Notes: a model not told the origin generated them from the sequence alone. Shown: positions 52,343 through 61,733, counted from the first letter of the stretch. The stretch: DNA of 64,000 bases from Streptomyces sp. NBRC 110028 (GCF_001417735.1 NZ_BBUZ01000041.1:1-64000), one strand, 5' to 3'. Made by a program: numbers and translations.

Positions 52343-52899
52343 GACTGTGCCTCCAAGGTAGGAATCACGGAAGGACTGAAGGCGCAGGGGATGCGTCGTC
52401 AGCTCCCCCTCGGCAGACGGAACGTGACGGGGTGGCGCAGGCTTTGGTGCGCGGCTCTGTGGTGCGGCCATGCGGGGACCTGCCGTGCGACACCACCATG
52501 GTTCGATATCGCGAACCATGACCGGCCCCTCAGGCAGGGATGATTGAGGCATTGACGATGTCTCGTCAATACTCCCCGCAGGAGAAGTTTCCGTTCCTCC
52601 TCCGAAACTTTCCGGAATCCTGGTGAGCCGCACGGCGCACCCCGGCGCCACCATCGACGGATGCCGCAGGGCCGGGTGCGGGGCGAGCGTGCGGGTGCGG
52701 ACACTGCTCGCCAAGCCCCGAGGGAGGCGCTGTTTGTGGACAGATCGGCGCCAGGCCTTGACCAGAGGACCCCACATTCCTAGCTTGTGGCGTCAGAGCA
52801 TCCGGAACTTCTCCGAAATGTTCCGGAAATCCCCCCGGCACGTCCGCTCCGCGGTTCATCAGGGACACCTCACCCCCGCCCCCTCAAGGAGGCCCGCTG
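52343..52899. promoter_or_regulatory. 557-bp divergent regulatory region of xylanase and arabinofuranosidase
   Basis: No gene. Several operator-like elements: CATGGTTCG-N6-CGAACCATG (52497-52520), ATTGACGA-N4-TCGTCAAT (52551-52570), GAAACTTTC (52604-52612), which resembles palindromes described in actinomycete xylanase promoters, and TCCGGAA at 52611, 52801 and 52822. The first two are nearer the xylanase; the last two lie about 75-100 bp before the GH62 start. Confidence 0.55.
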
Positions 52900-53964
52900 A
52901 TGTGGTTTCGCCATCTGCCCCAAGCCCGCCCAAAACGCTTACTCGCCGCGCTCGCGCCCCTGCTGCTCGTGTCCACCTTCCTCGGCGCCCACCAGCCCGC
53001 AGGCGCGGCGACCGTGGACCCCGACGCCTCGTATGCCAGCGGCGACAACCTCAGCGCGTGCGATCTTCCGTCGACCTACCGCTGGACATCAACGGGCGCG
53101 CTGGCCCAGCCCAAGTCGGGGTGGGTCTCGCTCAAGGACTTCACTGTCGTCCCCTACAACGGCAAGCAACTCGTCTACGCGACGACGCACGACACGGGGA
53201 CGAGATGGGGTTCGATGAACTTCAGCCCGTTCACCAACTGGTCGGAGATGGCCTCGGCCGGCCAGAACACGATGTCGGCCTCCACCGTGGCGCCCACGCT
53301 CTTCTACTTCGCGCCGAAGAACATCTGGGTGCTCGCCTACCAATGGGGTGGGACCGCCTTCTCCTACCGGACGTCGAGCGACCCCACCAACCCGAATGGC
53401 TGGTCATCGCAGCAGGTGCTCTTCTCCGGAAGCATCGCCGGCTCCGGAACGGGACCCATCGACCAGACGCTCATCGCCGACGGGACGAACATGTACCTGT
53501 TCTTCGCCGGTGACAACGGCAAGATCTACCGGGCCAGCATGCCGATCGGGAACTTCCCGGGCAGCTTCGGCTCGAACTCGACCGTGGTCATGAGCGATAC
53601 GACGAACAACCTGTTCGAAGCCCCGCAGGTCTACAAGCTCCAGGACCAGAACCGCTACCTCATGATCGTCGAGGCGATCGGCTCGAAGGGCCGCTACTTC
53701 CGCTCGTTCACGGCCACCAGTCTGAACGGCTCATGGACACCCCAGGCCGCGACCGAGAGCAATCCCTTCGCCGGCAAGGCCAACAGCGGCGCCACCTGGA
53801 CCAACGACATCAGCCATGGCGAACTGATCCGCACCAGCCCCGATCAGACCATGACCGTCGATCCCTGCCATCTGCAGTTGCTCTACCAGGGGCGCAGCCC
53901 CAACTCCGGCGGCGACTACGGACTCCTGCCCTACCGTCCGGGTCTGCTGACTCTGCAGCGCTGA
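52900..53964 (+). CDS. Secreted alpha-L-arabinofuranosidase, GH62
   Basis: A 354-residue extracellular enzyme. Signal peptide (1-36, ending AGAA), then a single five-bladed GH62 domain: YRWTSTGALAQPKSGWVSLK (catalytic Asp just after, in DFT), KNIWVLAYQWGG, GPIDQTLIADG, MIVEAIGSKGRYFRSFTA and TWTNDISHGELIR. It removes arabinose from arabinoxylan. No binding module is present. Codon 14 (52939-52941) is TTA, in the signal peptide, which could make it bldA-dependent. CAAGGAGG precedes the ATG. Confidence 0.93.
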   Translation: MWFRHLPQARPKRLLAALAPLLLVSTFLGAHQPAGAATVDPDASYASGDNLSACDLPSTYRWTSTGALAQPKSGWVSLKDFTVVPYNGKQLVYATTHDTGTRWGSMNFSPFTNWSEMASAGQNTMSASTVAPTLFYFAPKNIWVLAYQWGGTAFSYRTSSDPTNPNGWSSQQVLFSGSIAGSGTGPIDQTLIADGTNMYLFFAGDNGKIYRASMPIGNFPGSFGSNSTVVMSDTTNNLFEAPQVYKLQDQNRYLMIVEAIGSKGRYFRSFTATSLNGSWTPQAATESNPFAGKANSGATWTNDISHGELIRTSPDQTMTVDPCHLQLLYQGRSPNSGGDYGLLPYRPGLLTLQR

Positions 53965-54000
53965 CGGCGTGGCACGAGTCCGGCTCCGGTCTGGAGCCGG

Positions 54001-54037
54001 CCGGTGCGGGCTCGGCGGGAGGCCGAGCCCGCACCGG
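54001..54037 (+). terminator. Terminator after GH62 gene
   Basis: A 16-bp perfect stem (54001-54016 with 54022-54037) and 5-nt loop, 37 bp after the stop codon. Confidence 0.8.
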
Positions 54038-54185
54038 CCTCGGGGACCGGGCGTGGTGGCTGATGGTGAAGATCACTCGGCCGGCCGCCCGGAGGACGTC
54101 GATCTCATTCCCGCTCTGTCCTCTGCGTGCCGCTCCGAACAGCCATGGCCGCGGGTTCACAGCGGATGGACCGCGTCGGAGGAGA

Positions 54186-55211
54186 TCATGGATTGAGGTA
54201 AGGGTCCTTCGCCATGCGCGCGTAGGACGCAAGCGACGACGGCGAGGAGTTGATCTGCCAGTGGCGTTCCTTGTCGACGTCGAACCACACGAGCGCCTTG
54301 ATCAACGGAAACTTGGTCTTCAGTGTCGGGACGACGCCGTCGATCCAGGACGCTTTGCTGCCCCCGACCTCATCGGACGCCATTTCGCCGATGATGATGG
54401 GCTTGCCCTTCTTGGCGAGCTTGGCGTAGACGTCGGCGAAGAGGTCACCGAAGCTCTGCCACTCGAAGTCCGGGTCGGACGTGCCCCAGTTGTATCCGTC
54501 GACACCGGTCCAGTCGACGTATCGGTCGCCGGGGTAGTAGGCCATGGTCTCCGGGGCGTCGGGGCTGTCGGTGACGTTCGGGCACCACGCCCAGACGACG
54601 TTTGTGGCGCCTCGCCCCTCGAAGATGTCATGGATGTGGCGGTACGCGGCGATGTATTTCGCCGGGTCGTGCCCGCCCCAGCCCTCCCCCTCGTTCATCT
54701 CGGCCGCGAAGTCGAGGAAGAATTTCTTGCCGAGCGCCTTGGCCCCGTCGGCGCGCTTTCGGATCGTCGTGTCCAGCTTTCCGCTGATGATGTCGTCGAA
54801 GTCGACGTCGAACGGTTCCCAATTGACCAGCGGGATGCGACCGGCAGCGAAATCCGCACGCGTGGTCGAGGAACGGGCCCAGTCGTCCGCCCAGTTGTAG
54901 TAAGTGAGATGGACGGCTGGGCTCCGCCCTATGCGCGCGTCGGTCTCGGTCATCGTGCCCGCACCGTAGAAATGGCCGAGAAGCGCTCCGCGGGCGGGGA
55001 CGAGAGGCCCCTCGCCCGGGATCTGCGCCGGAGCGGAGGTCTGAGAGCCGGCCGCCAACTCGGCCCTCCGGTCCCGTTCTGAGCTGGAACACGCGGTGGC
55101 GAGTGCGGTGAGCGTCATCATCAGCACCATCGCCACGACGCCCGTGATGGAGCGGCGGGACCGTGTGCTCTCCGAGGACCGCTGCGGATGAGGGGTGGCA
55201 TACCACCGCAT
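54186..55211 (-). CDS. GH26-like secreted lipoprotein (beta-mannanase family)
   Basis: A 341-residue lipoprotein. A membrane signal (about 20-40) ends in the lipobox LATAC. The catalytic domain has the GH26 layout: LTYYNWADDWARSS, FFLDFAAEMNEGEGWGG (putative acid/base Glu), VVWAWCPN, VDWTGVDGYNWGTSD and PIIIGEMASDE (putative nucleophile Glu). Family members hydrolyse beta-mannan or mixed-linkage glucan; the exact substrate is open. ATG at 55211 is preferred; a GTG at 55226 is possible. Next to the two-component system, on the same strand. Confidence 0.78.
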   Translation of the reverse strand: MRWYATPHPQRSSESTRSRRSITGVVAMVLMMTLTALATACSSSERDRRAELAAGSQTSAPAQIPGEGPLVPARGALLGHFYGAGTMTETDARIGRSPAVHLTYYNWADDWARSSTTRADFAAGRIPLVNWEPFDVDFDDIISGKLDTTIRKRADGAKALGKKFFLDFAAEMNEGEGWGGHDPAKYIAAYRHIHDIFEGRGATNVVWAWCPNVTDSPDAPETMAYYPGDRYVDWTGVDGYNWGTSDPDFEWQSFGDLFADVYAKLAKKGKPIIIGEMASDEVGGSKASWIDGVVPTLKTKFPLIKALVWFDVDKERHWQINSSPSSLASYARMAKDPYLNP

Positions 55212-55269
55212 GAGGTGTCTCTTCACGCTCTCAGAATGCCGACCGGTCCATGAGGGGACGATGAGGCGG

Positions 55270-56538
55270 TCAGGAGGGGGAGTGCTGGGGGAGCACAAGT
55301 TCCACGAGCGCTCCGTCTCCCGGCGACTGGACCGCACCAGCCCTTCCACCGTGCAACTCGGCAACCCAGCGGACGATGGGAAGGCCGACGCCGATGCCGC
55401 CGCGGCCACCCGTCACGCGGTCGCCGAAGATCCTCTCGCGCTCAGCCGGGGCGATCCCCGGCCCCCAGTCCCGAACCGAGACTCTGCCCGCCGCGACATG
55501 CACATCCACCGGTGGCGGCCCATCGGCCGCCGCACCATGGCGCAGGGCGTTCGCTATGAGATTGCGCACCGCCTGTGCCAGGAGGTCAGGATCGCCGAGC
55601 ACGATGGTTGCCTCGGTCCGCAGCATGATGTCCGCGTTCGTGTCCGGGAGTTCGTCCACCACCTGCTCGACCAGCTGGTCCAACCGCAGGGGTGTGAGTT
55701 CCAGCTGCCGGCTTCCCGCCTCGATGCGGGCCCGGCTGAGCAGCCCGGCCACCACGCGGTCCAAGTGGTCGACCAACCGGACCGCGTCAGGCATCGCCGA
55801 GGCCGCGCGTGGCGTTGCGGTGTCGCTGTTCTCCATGGTCAGGCGCAGAGTGGCGAGCGGAGTACGCAGTTCGTGGGCCGCCTCGGCCAAGAACTGCTCC
55901 TGCTGGTCCAACGCGAGAAGGGCCGGGCGCATGCTCCGTCCGGACAGCAAGTGCCCGGTGCCGGCCGAGGCGAACACCAGAACGGCGCAGCCTGCTGTGA
56001 GCCATCGGACCAGTTCGGCGTGACTTCGCTCCTCGGGAGCCAACTCCACCGCGGTGAGTACGACAGCTCCGATGTCGTCAGTGTTCCAGACCGGCGCGGC
56101 CGCCCAGCGCAGCTTTCTGCCGTCAGCTCCCACCTTCGTCGCCAAGACCGTCCCCTGTTCTTGGACCGTGGATGTCCACAGAGCGTCGAGTCCGGACGCG
56201 TGCGGCAGCACGGCATGGGAGGGCCGCACCCAACGGACCTCGACGGGACCTGTGCCCACGCGCCGGAGTACCGCGGTCACGGTCGATGCCTTCGCGAGAT
56301 CGTCTTCTGACAACGGTTCGAGGTGCAGCACCCCGTGGTCCATCCAGACGGCTCGGGACAATGCCGTCGCACGTGCACTCACCTGCGCGTCCAGACTGCG
56401 GGATGCGGACCGGGCATCGATGGAGGCGGCGATGAACACCAGCGTGATGAGGCAAGCGGCACTCACGGCCGCGTACACCAGCGTCAGTGTCCATCGCATC
56501 CGTCGCAGCCTGGCGGCGGCGGGACGGTCGTTGGTCAC
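55270..56538 (-). CDS. Sensor histidine kinase
   Basis: A 422-residue membrane kinase. Two membrane helices (about 17-40 and 178-198) enclose an extracellular sensor region of about 135 residues. After a short linker come the H box AEAAHELRTPLATLRL with His222, the N box VRNLIANALRHG, and ATP-lid motifs VRDWGPGIAP and GIGVGLPIVRWV. The start overlaps the stop of the response regulator gene (ATGA at 56535-56538). Signal unknown. Confidence 0.92.
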   Translation of the reverse strand: MTNDRPAAARLRRMRWTLTLVYAAVSAACLITLVFIAASIDARSASRSLDAQVSARATALSRAVWMDHGVLHLEPLSEDDLAKASTVTAVLRRVGTGPVEVRWVRPSHAVLPHASGLDALWTSTVQEQGTVLATKVGADGRKLRWAAAPVWNTDDIGAVVLTAVELAPEERSHAELVRWLTAGCAVLVFASAGTGHLLSGRSMRPALLALDQQEQFLAEAAHELRTPLATLRLTMENSDTATPRAASAMPDAVRLVDHLDRVVAGLLSRARIEAGSRQLELTPLRLDQLVEQVVDELPDTNADIMLRTEATIVLGDPDLLAQAVRNLIANALRHGAAADGPPPVDVHVAAGRVSVRDWGPGIAPAERERIFGDRVTGGRGGIGVGLPIVRWVAELHGGRAGAVQSPGDGALVELVLPQHSPS

Positions 56539-57200
56539 GCCGATCCACCGATGTGGTATCCGACGCCTCGGAGGGCGGTGATGAGATCAGGAGGCCCAAG
56601 CTTTCGGCGCAGCTGCCCTATCACGACGTCGACCACATTCGACATGGGGTCGCTCATCTCGTCCCAGCAGCTTTCGATCAGCTCGCTACGAGTGAGCACC
56701 TCTCCGGCTCGCAGCATCAGCGCTTCGAGCACGGCGAACTCCTTCGCGGTCAGCGTCAGCAGTACACCGGCGCGACGCACCCGTCGACTCGGCAGATCCA
56801 ACGTCAGATCGCCGACGGCGAGCTCCGGCAGCCGTGGCGCCTGACCGCGCCGGCACAGGGCGCGCACCCGCGCGGTCAGCTCAGCCATGGCGAACGGCTT
56901 GACGAGGTAATCGTCGGCACCGTGCTCGAAGCCCGACACCCGGTCGTCGACGGTTCCCCAAGCGGTGAGTACCAGTACGGGTAATGCCCTGCCGGCGGTG
57001 CGCCACCTTTTGATCAGAGCGAGAGCATCACCGTCGGGCAGCCCACGGTCGGCGATCACGCAGTCGTAGGTGTTGACCGACGCCTTGAGATCGGCCTCCT
57101 CAAGGCACTCCGCCCGATCGACTGCGCATCCCACCTTCCGGAGTCCTGCTGCTATCGCCGGGCCGAGGTCGGGATCGTCTTCCACCACGAGCATGCGCAT
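56535..57200 (-). CDS. OmpR-family response regulator
   Basis: A 221-residue regulator. The receiver has the acidic pocket VVEDDPDLG, phosphoacceptor Asp51 in DCVIADRGLPDGDAL and the conserved Lys in DDYLVKPFAMAEL. The C-terminal winged helix is of OmpR/PhoB type (LLTLTAKEFAVLEALMLRAG; VDVVIGQLRRKLGPP; LRGVGYHIG). First gene of the operon with the kinase. ATG at 57200 gives the canonical MRMLVVEDD start. Confidence 0.93.
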   Translation of the reverse strand: MRMLVVEDDPDLGPAIAAGLRKVGCAVDRAECLEEADLKASVNTYDCVIADRGLPDGDALALIKRWRTAGRALPVLVLTAWGTVDDRVSGFEHGADDYLVKPFAMAELTARVRALCRRGQAPRLPELAVGDLTLDLPSRRVRRAGVLLTLTAKEFAVLEALMLRAGEVLTRSELIESCWDEMSDPMSNVVDVVIGQLRRKLGPPDLITALRGVGYHIGGSA

Positions 57201-58105
57201 GACCGGCGAGCCTACAAGCTCATTACGTGGGCACCGAAGCACGGCGAGACCATCGGCGGGGCATGATCTCAGGGCGCCCGCCGGTGCCGCCAGACCGCCT
57301 ACGTGCTGAAGCAGCACGTTTCCGAACAGCGCGGTGCGGCGCCGACGTGGCCCTCCGACCCGGCTCCGCAGGGCGGTGACTCGCGGGCAGTCCGAGCCGA
57401 CCTGCGGCTTCTCCGCTCCCAGGGCTCATTCCGTCGGCCCCGACCGGATCGCCCGACTGCTTTTTACACGACAACGGGCCGGTAGGGAAGACGCCAAGAC
57501 TAGGGATTCTCGCACTCACTGGGGCCGCTCTTTACACATCCTGTCCCGGCGCAAATACTAGTCGAAAGCGCAGTCCTCAAAATCGCTCGGAACCGGCAGG
57601 CACCACTGGGTTCAGTCGTCCTCCGGTGCGATGCAAAGGAGTGACCGTCTCCGTGCGTACCGTCTTACTCCTGTTACTCCTGCGCGCGTCACAGCGCCCA
57701 TCACTCGCGTACGCTCCCTGTGGCGGCTCCGCCCTCCGGCGAAGGCCGTGTCCCTGTGTCCGGTGCGCCAGAGCACTGCATGAGACCGCCTGTACCGCCA
57801 CCCGGCCCGGTGAGCTGCTCAGAACCTGACACCCCGCCCGCGGCCGATCTGATCGCTGCATCAACGGGGGTGGCGTTCGCCCGGAATTCCCCACGGGAAT
57901 TATCCGGCGTCACACGCATGACCAGGTGACATATCGGCGCGCAATGCACATCGCTCCTTTCCGCATGCCCGCGGTGGTCTTTGTGTTGTGCGCACCGATT
58001 TCCCGAAAACCGTTCCTCGCATTGTTTCGGGGCGTTGCCATGGCCGCATCCCCTGCGCGCTGGGTAAGCGAGCGCGAAGAATGCCGATCGCAGGAGGGAA
58101 GAACC
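57201..58105. other. 905-bp region without recognised gene ahead of the SARP gene
   Basis: Frames here are short, arginine-rich and resemble no family. The part from about 57480 on is less GC-rich than the surroundings and would hold the promoters of the response regulator (minus) and the SARP gene (plus). This is the boundary between the hydrolase region and the candidate RiPP cluster. CAGGAGGGAAGAACC before 58106 is the SARP ribosome site. Confidence 0.5.
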
Positions 58106-60268
58106 ATGCAAAGTTCGCGGCAGAGCCGGAAAACGAGCGCGCGTGCCCAGGACGGACCAGGCCCCGACGCCCGCCGGGGCCTGGAATTGCAGGTATTGGG
58201 CCCCATGACCCGGCGCCGCGAGGGCCGGGAAACGCCGCTCGGGCCGCCGAGGCACCAGGCGCTGCTGGGCCTGCTGCTCATCCGGCTCGGACAGGTGGTC
58301 CCCACCGACCAGCTGGCGGAGGAGCTGTGGAGCGGGGCCCCGCCACGCCGGCCCGCCGCCACCCTCCAGACCTATGTCTCCCACTTACGCCGCTCACTCG
58401 CCCCTGACTCCGGCGCGGAGGGCGCGCGGCTGCTGCGCTTTCAGTCGCCCGGATACGTCCTCGCGCTGGACCCCGAGTACGTCGACGCCCATCGCTTCGA
58501 GAGTCTGATCGCACAGGCCCGGCGGTACGCGGGCGAGCACCTCCTCCGGCCGGCCCACGATCTGCTCACGGCCGCGCTGGGGCTGTGGCGCGGCAGCCCC
58601 TTCTTGGGCCTGACCTCCTACGAACCTCTCGCCGAGGAGAGCTCCCGGCTGGAGCAACAGCGGCTGACGGCGGTCGAGTCGTACGCGGAGGTATGCCTGG
58701 CCCTGGGGCAGCCGGACGCGGTGGTGGCCCGGCTCGGCCCGGAGGCTCGCCGTCATCCGATGCGCGAGCGTCTCATCGGCCATCTGATGACCGCCCTGTA
58801 CGAGCTGGGCAGGCAGGCCGAGGCGCTTCAGCTCTATGAGCGCACCCGCGCTTGCCTGGCCGAGGAGCTCGGGGTGGACGCCGACGCCGAACTCCAGCGC
58901 GTGCACACCCGTATCCTCCGCCATGAACTGACCGTGCCATCGCACTACTCCGGCGCGGAGGCCGGACCCCCCGTCGTCCACCTCGGCCACCCCGTGGGCC
59001 ACCTCGGCCACCCCGTGGGCCACCTCGGCCACCCCGTGGGCCACCTCGGCGGCGATGACAGCTCCCGGAACAGCTTGCGGGACGGCTCGGAGAGACGGTC
59101 CCCGGCGCCTCCGGACGAGGTGCCGACGGCGGCGCGGCCGGGGGAAGCGCCGTCGTTCGTCGGCCGCGAGCGTGAACTCGCCGCTCTGCTGAGGCTCACC
59201 GACGACGCTCTGCAGGGGGCGGGGCATCTGATGGCCGTGGTCGGAGACATGGGTGTCGGCAAGACCCGGCTCATCGCGGAACTCGTGGCCCGGTTGGGAG
59301 AGATGGGGCAGGAAGTCATCTGCGCCCAGTCCGATCCGGGGGAGGGCGTTCCCGCCCACTGGATGTGGTCCCAGATCCTCCGCCAGCTGGCGCTCTCCCG
59401 CCGCAAGAGCTTCCGCGAAGCCACCGCGAGCTATGCCGAGTCGCCCAATTTGGCGCTCCTCGAACCGCCTTCCGGTCCCCAGCCCTCCCGGACACGCTTC
59501 CTGCTCCAGGACGCGGTGTGCGTCACTCTCACCGCCCTGGCCGCCGAACGGCCGCTGGTGCTCGTCCTGGAGAATCTGCATCTCTCCGACGGTCCGTCCC
59601 TGGATCTGCTCAGGCTGCTCAGAGCCAGGCTGTACGGCAGCCGGCTGAGCGTTCTGGTGACGATCAGCGACGCCTACGGCCGCGAGGAACCGGTCCGCGG
59701 CGAGGATCTGAGCGGGAAGCTGAGCGACATCCTCAGCGATCCGGGGACCCGGACGATGCGGCTCCAGGGGCTGTCCGAGCAGGCCACCGAGGACCTCATC
59801 GCCGCCCAGGTGGGGACTGGTGTCGACACCCAGGTGGTCCGCGCGCTGCACCGGCGCACCCAGGGCAATCCGTATCTGCTCCTCCAGCTGCTGTCGATGC
59901 TCGGAACGACGAAGTCCCTGCACGACCACGACGCGGTCAGTGCGCTGCTCACCGAAGTACCGCCCGATCTCCACACGCGGCTGAGCCGTCGGCTGGCGGC
60001 ACTGCCCGCGCGGACGAGACGGGTGCTGGAGGTGTGCGCCGTCCTCGGCGCCGAGGTCGACCTCGACGTGGTCAAGGCGGTCCTGGACGACGGCGAGGAC
60101 TTCGCGGCCGCCGTGGACAGCGCGGTGCGGGGCCATCTGCTCACGGCCGACGCCAAGCGGCCAGGGGTGTTCTCCTTCACCTCCGTTTTCGTCCGGGAGA
60201 CCCTGCTCGGCGAACTCGCCCCGGACGACCGCGACCGGTTGCACGCGCGGGCGGCGCGGCTCGGGTAG
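58106..60268 (+). CDS. SARP-family pathway activator with ATPase domain
   Basis: A 720-residue AfsR-like regulator. Residues 30-115 are the OmpR-like DNA-binding domain (LELQVLGPMTRRREGRETPL; TLQTYVSHLRRSLAP), about 120-270 the bacterial transcriptional activation domain (YVDAHRFESLIAQARRYAG; LYERTRACLAEELGVD), then a His/Gly repeat linker, and an AAA_16-type ATPase with Walker A VVGDMGVGKTRLIAEL and Walker B VLVLENLHLSDG. The TPR region of full-length AfsR is absent. Codon 94 (58385-58387) is TTA, so translation may depend on bldA. Probably activates the downstream biosynthetic genes. Confidence 0.9.
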   Translation: MQSSRQSRKTSARAQDGPGPDARRGLELQVLGPMTRRREGRETPLGPPRHQALLGLLLIRLGQVVPTDQLAEELWSGAPPRRPAATLQTYVSHLRRSLAPDSGAEGARLLRFQSPGYVLALDPEYVDAHRFESLIAQARRYAGEHLLRPAHDLLTAALGLWRGSPFLGLTSYEPLAEESSRLEQQRLTAVESYAEVCLALGQPDAVVARLGPEARRHPMRERLIGHLMTALYELGRQAEALQLYERTRACLAEELGVDADAELQRVHTRILRHELTVPSHYSGAEAGPPVVHLGHPVGHLGHPVGHLGHPVGHLGGDDSSRNSLRDGSERRSPAPPDEVPTAARPGEAPSFVGRERELAALLRLTDDALQGAGHLMAVVGDMGVGKTRLIAELVARLGEMGQEVICAQSDPGEGVPAHWMWSQILRQLALSRRKSFREATASYAESPNLALLEPPSGPQPSRTRFLLQDAVCVTLTALAAERPLVLVLENLHLSDGPSLDLLRLLRARLYGSRLSVLVTISDAYGREEPVRGEDLSGKLSDILSDPGTRTMRLQGLSEQATEDLIAAQVGTGVDTQVVRALHRRTQGNPYLLLQLLSMLGTTKSLHDHDAVSALLTEVPPDLHTRLSRRLAALPARTRRVLEVCAVLGAEVDLDVVKAVLDDGEDFAAAVDSAVRGHLLTADAKRPGVFSFTSVFVRETLLGELAPDDRDRLHARAARLG
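58979..59050 (+). repeat. 21-bp tandem repeats in the SARP linker
   Basis: Three identical 21-bp copies (58979-58999, 59000-59020, 59021-59041) and a 9-bp fourth encode HLGHPVG repeats between the BTAD and ATPase domains. Probably a flexible, slippage-prone linker. Confidence 0.9.
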
Positions 60269-60329
60269 CGGCCGGACCAGGTGCTTTCCGGCCCGGAGGG
60301 GCACGGACCCCGCGGGCTTGCGACCGGCT

Positions 60330-60374
60330 GCAAGCGGATCGCAAGGAATCCTCCAGCGAGCGGGCAAGGTTCCG
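60330..60374 (+). promoter_or_regulatory. Candidate SARP-binding direct repeats
   Basis: GCAAGCGGATC (60330), GCAAGGAATCC (60341) and GCAAGGTTCCG (60364) are spaced 11 and 23 bp apart. SARPs bind direct repeats at about 11- or 22-bp spacing upstream of a -10. The position, between the SARP gene and the first enzyme gene, fits autoregulated pathway control; the -10 is not clear. Confidence 0.35.
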
Positions 60375-60523
60375 GAAAGGGACACGGCGCAGACTGTGAA
60401 ACAGAAGCCGACGGGCCCCCGGGGAGCTGGTTCCCCGGACCCCGTCACTTCCGAAAGGCGCCGCCTGCACAGAATGTCCCGCTGAATTCCAGGTTCGCTC
60501 CTTCTTCGTCAGGAAAGAGCCGC

Positions 60524-61705
60524 ATGTACACGTCGGAGTTGCATCTGCCCGCCACCCGAGAAGATTTCGTCCTGGCCTGCCTGGAGCGGTCCGGCGAGAA
60601 CGCGAGACGATGGCTGGAGGCCCTGGACGGGGTGTGCTCGGAGACGGTGGCCCGGCACGCGGCCTCCGTGGACCAGGAGCGCAGGGCCCCGGAGGAATCG
60701 CTCAAGGCGCTGCGGGACATCGGTGCCTTCGGGGTGCAGATCCCCGTATCGCACGGAGGGCTCGGCCTCGGGAACGCCATGGCCGCCCTGGCCGTGGAAC
60801 GGACGGCACGGGCGTGTGCGTCCACGGCCGCCATCCTCATGTTCCACTACCAGGTCGTGCATCGCACCGTGCGATACGGCGACGAACTCCAGCAGAAGAG
60901 GGACCTCCCCGCGATGGCCGCCGGTGAGCGGATCGCGGCCAGCGCGTGGACCGAACCCGGCCCGTCGAAGAGCAAGTCGGATGTCAGAACGTCCCTGGCG
61001 GGCCGGGCGGACGCGCTGTTCGTCGACGGTACCAAGACGTACTGCACCGGCTTGGACTCCGCCTCGGTGATAGACGTGCTCGTGAACGCCTCCACCGACG
61101 ACGGCCACGGCCCCACCTTCGTCCGGGTGGACGCGGACCACGCGGGGGTGGGCCGGGAGATCTATCCGATGCTGGGCCTGCGCGGCACCAGTACGGGGAC
61201 GGTCACCCTCTCCCGCGTCCCGGTGGCGCCGAACGCCGTGATCGGCGGCGTGGGAGAGGCCCGGCAGCTGATGCGCGCCAACCACGAAACCCCGCTGAAC
61301 CCCGCCCTGCTGGCGCTTGGCATCGCGTCGTCCGCGCTCGGCCGGGCCCTGGAGATGGTGCGGGAGCAGGCCGCCGAACCGACGCCGGTCCTCCTCTCCG
61401 AGAGCCGTGCGCACCGCCTGGCCGCGACGACAGTGGCTCTGGAGAGCGTCTACGCCTACGCCGCCCGTCTGGTGAGCGGTATCGCGGCGGCGCCGGATGA
61501 CGCGTACGCGGCCTCCAGCAAGCTCAAGGTGGCGGCCACCACGGTGGCCGAGGACCTCACCAGAAACCTCACGCATGTGGTGGGTTCCCGCGGCTTCCTC
61601 ATGGAGTACGGGCTGGAGCGCCACCTCCGCGACGCCCAGGCGACCGCGCTGATGGGACCGGGAAACGAGTTGTGTCTGCGGCGTATCGCGGACGACCTGG
61701 TGTGA
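60524..61705 (+). CDS. Acyl-CoA dehydrogenase-like flavoprotein of the candidate RiPP cluster
   Basis: A 393-residue protein with the acyl-CoA dehydrogenase fold: GVQIPVSHGGLGLGNAMAAL, AASAWTEPGPSKSKSDVRT, VDGTKTYCTGLDSASVIDVL and LTHVVGSRGFLMEYGLERHL. The C-terminal segment where standard enzymes have the catalytic Glu (EGTNxIQR) reads MGPGNELCLRRIADDL, so that Glu is lost. It is likely to be a specialised flavin enzyme and not a fatty-acid catabolic one. AGGAAAG precedes the ATG. It is 28 bp upstream of the MNIO gene, with which it is probably co-transcribed. Confidence 0.82.
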   Translation: MYTSELHLPATREDFVLACLERSGENARRWLEALDGVCSETVARHAASVDQERRAPEESLKALRDIGAFGVQIPVSHGGLGLGNAMAALAVERTARACASTAAILMFHYQVVHRTVRYGDELQQKRDLPAMAAGERIAASAWTEPGPSKSKSDVRTSLAGRADALFVDGTKTYCTGLDSASVIDVLVNASTDDGHGPTFVRVDADHAGVGREIYPMLGLRGTSTGTVTLSRVPVAPNAVIGGVGEARQLMRANHETPLNPALLALGIASSALGRALEMVREQAAEPTPVLLSESRAHRLAATTVALESVYAYAARLVSGIAAAPDDAYAASSKLKVAATTVAEDLTRNLTHVVGSRGFLMEYGLERHLRDAQATALMGPGNELCLRRIADDLV

Positions 61706-61733
61706 AGGACCGAGCAGATCTGGAGGCAAGCGC

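Noticed and set aside
57577..57894. Short frames on both strands before the SARP gene as possible peptides
   Set aside because: Arg/Pro-rich translations, no ribosome site and no repeat or leader-like features, unlike the 63584 peptide.
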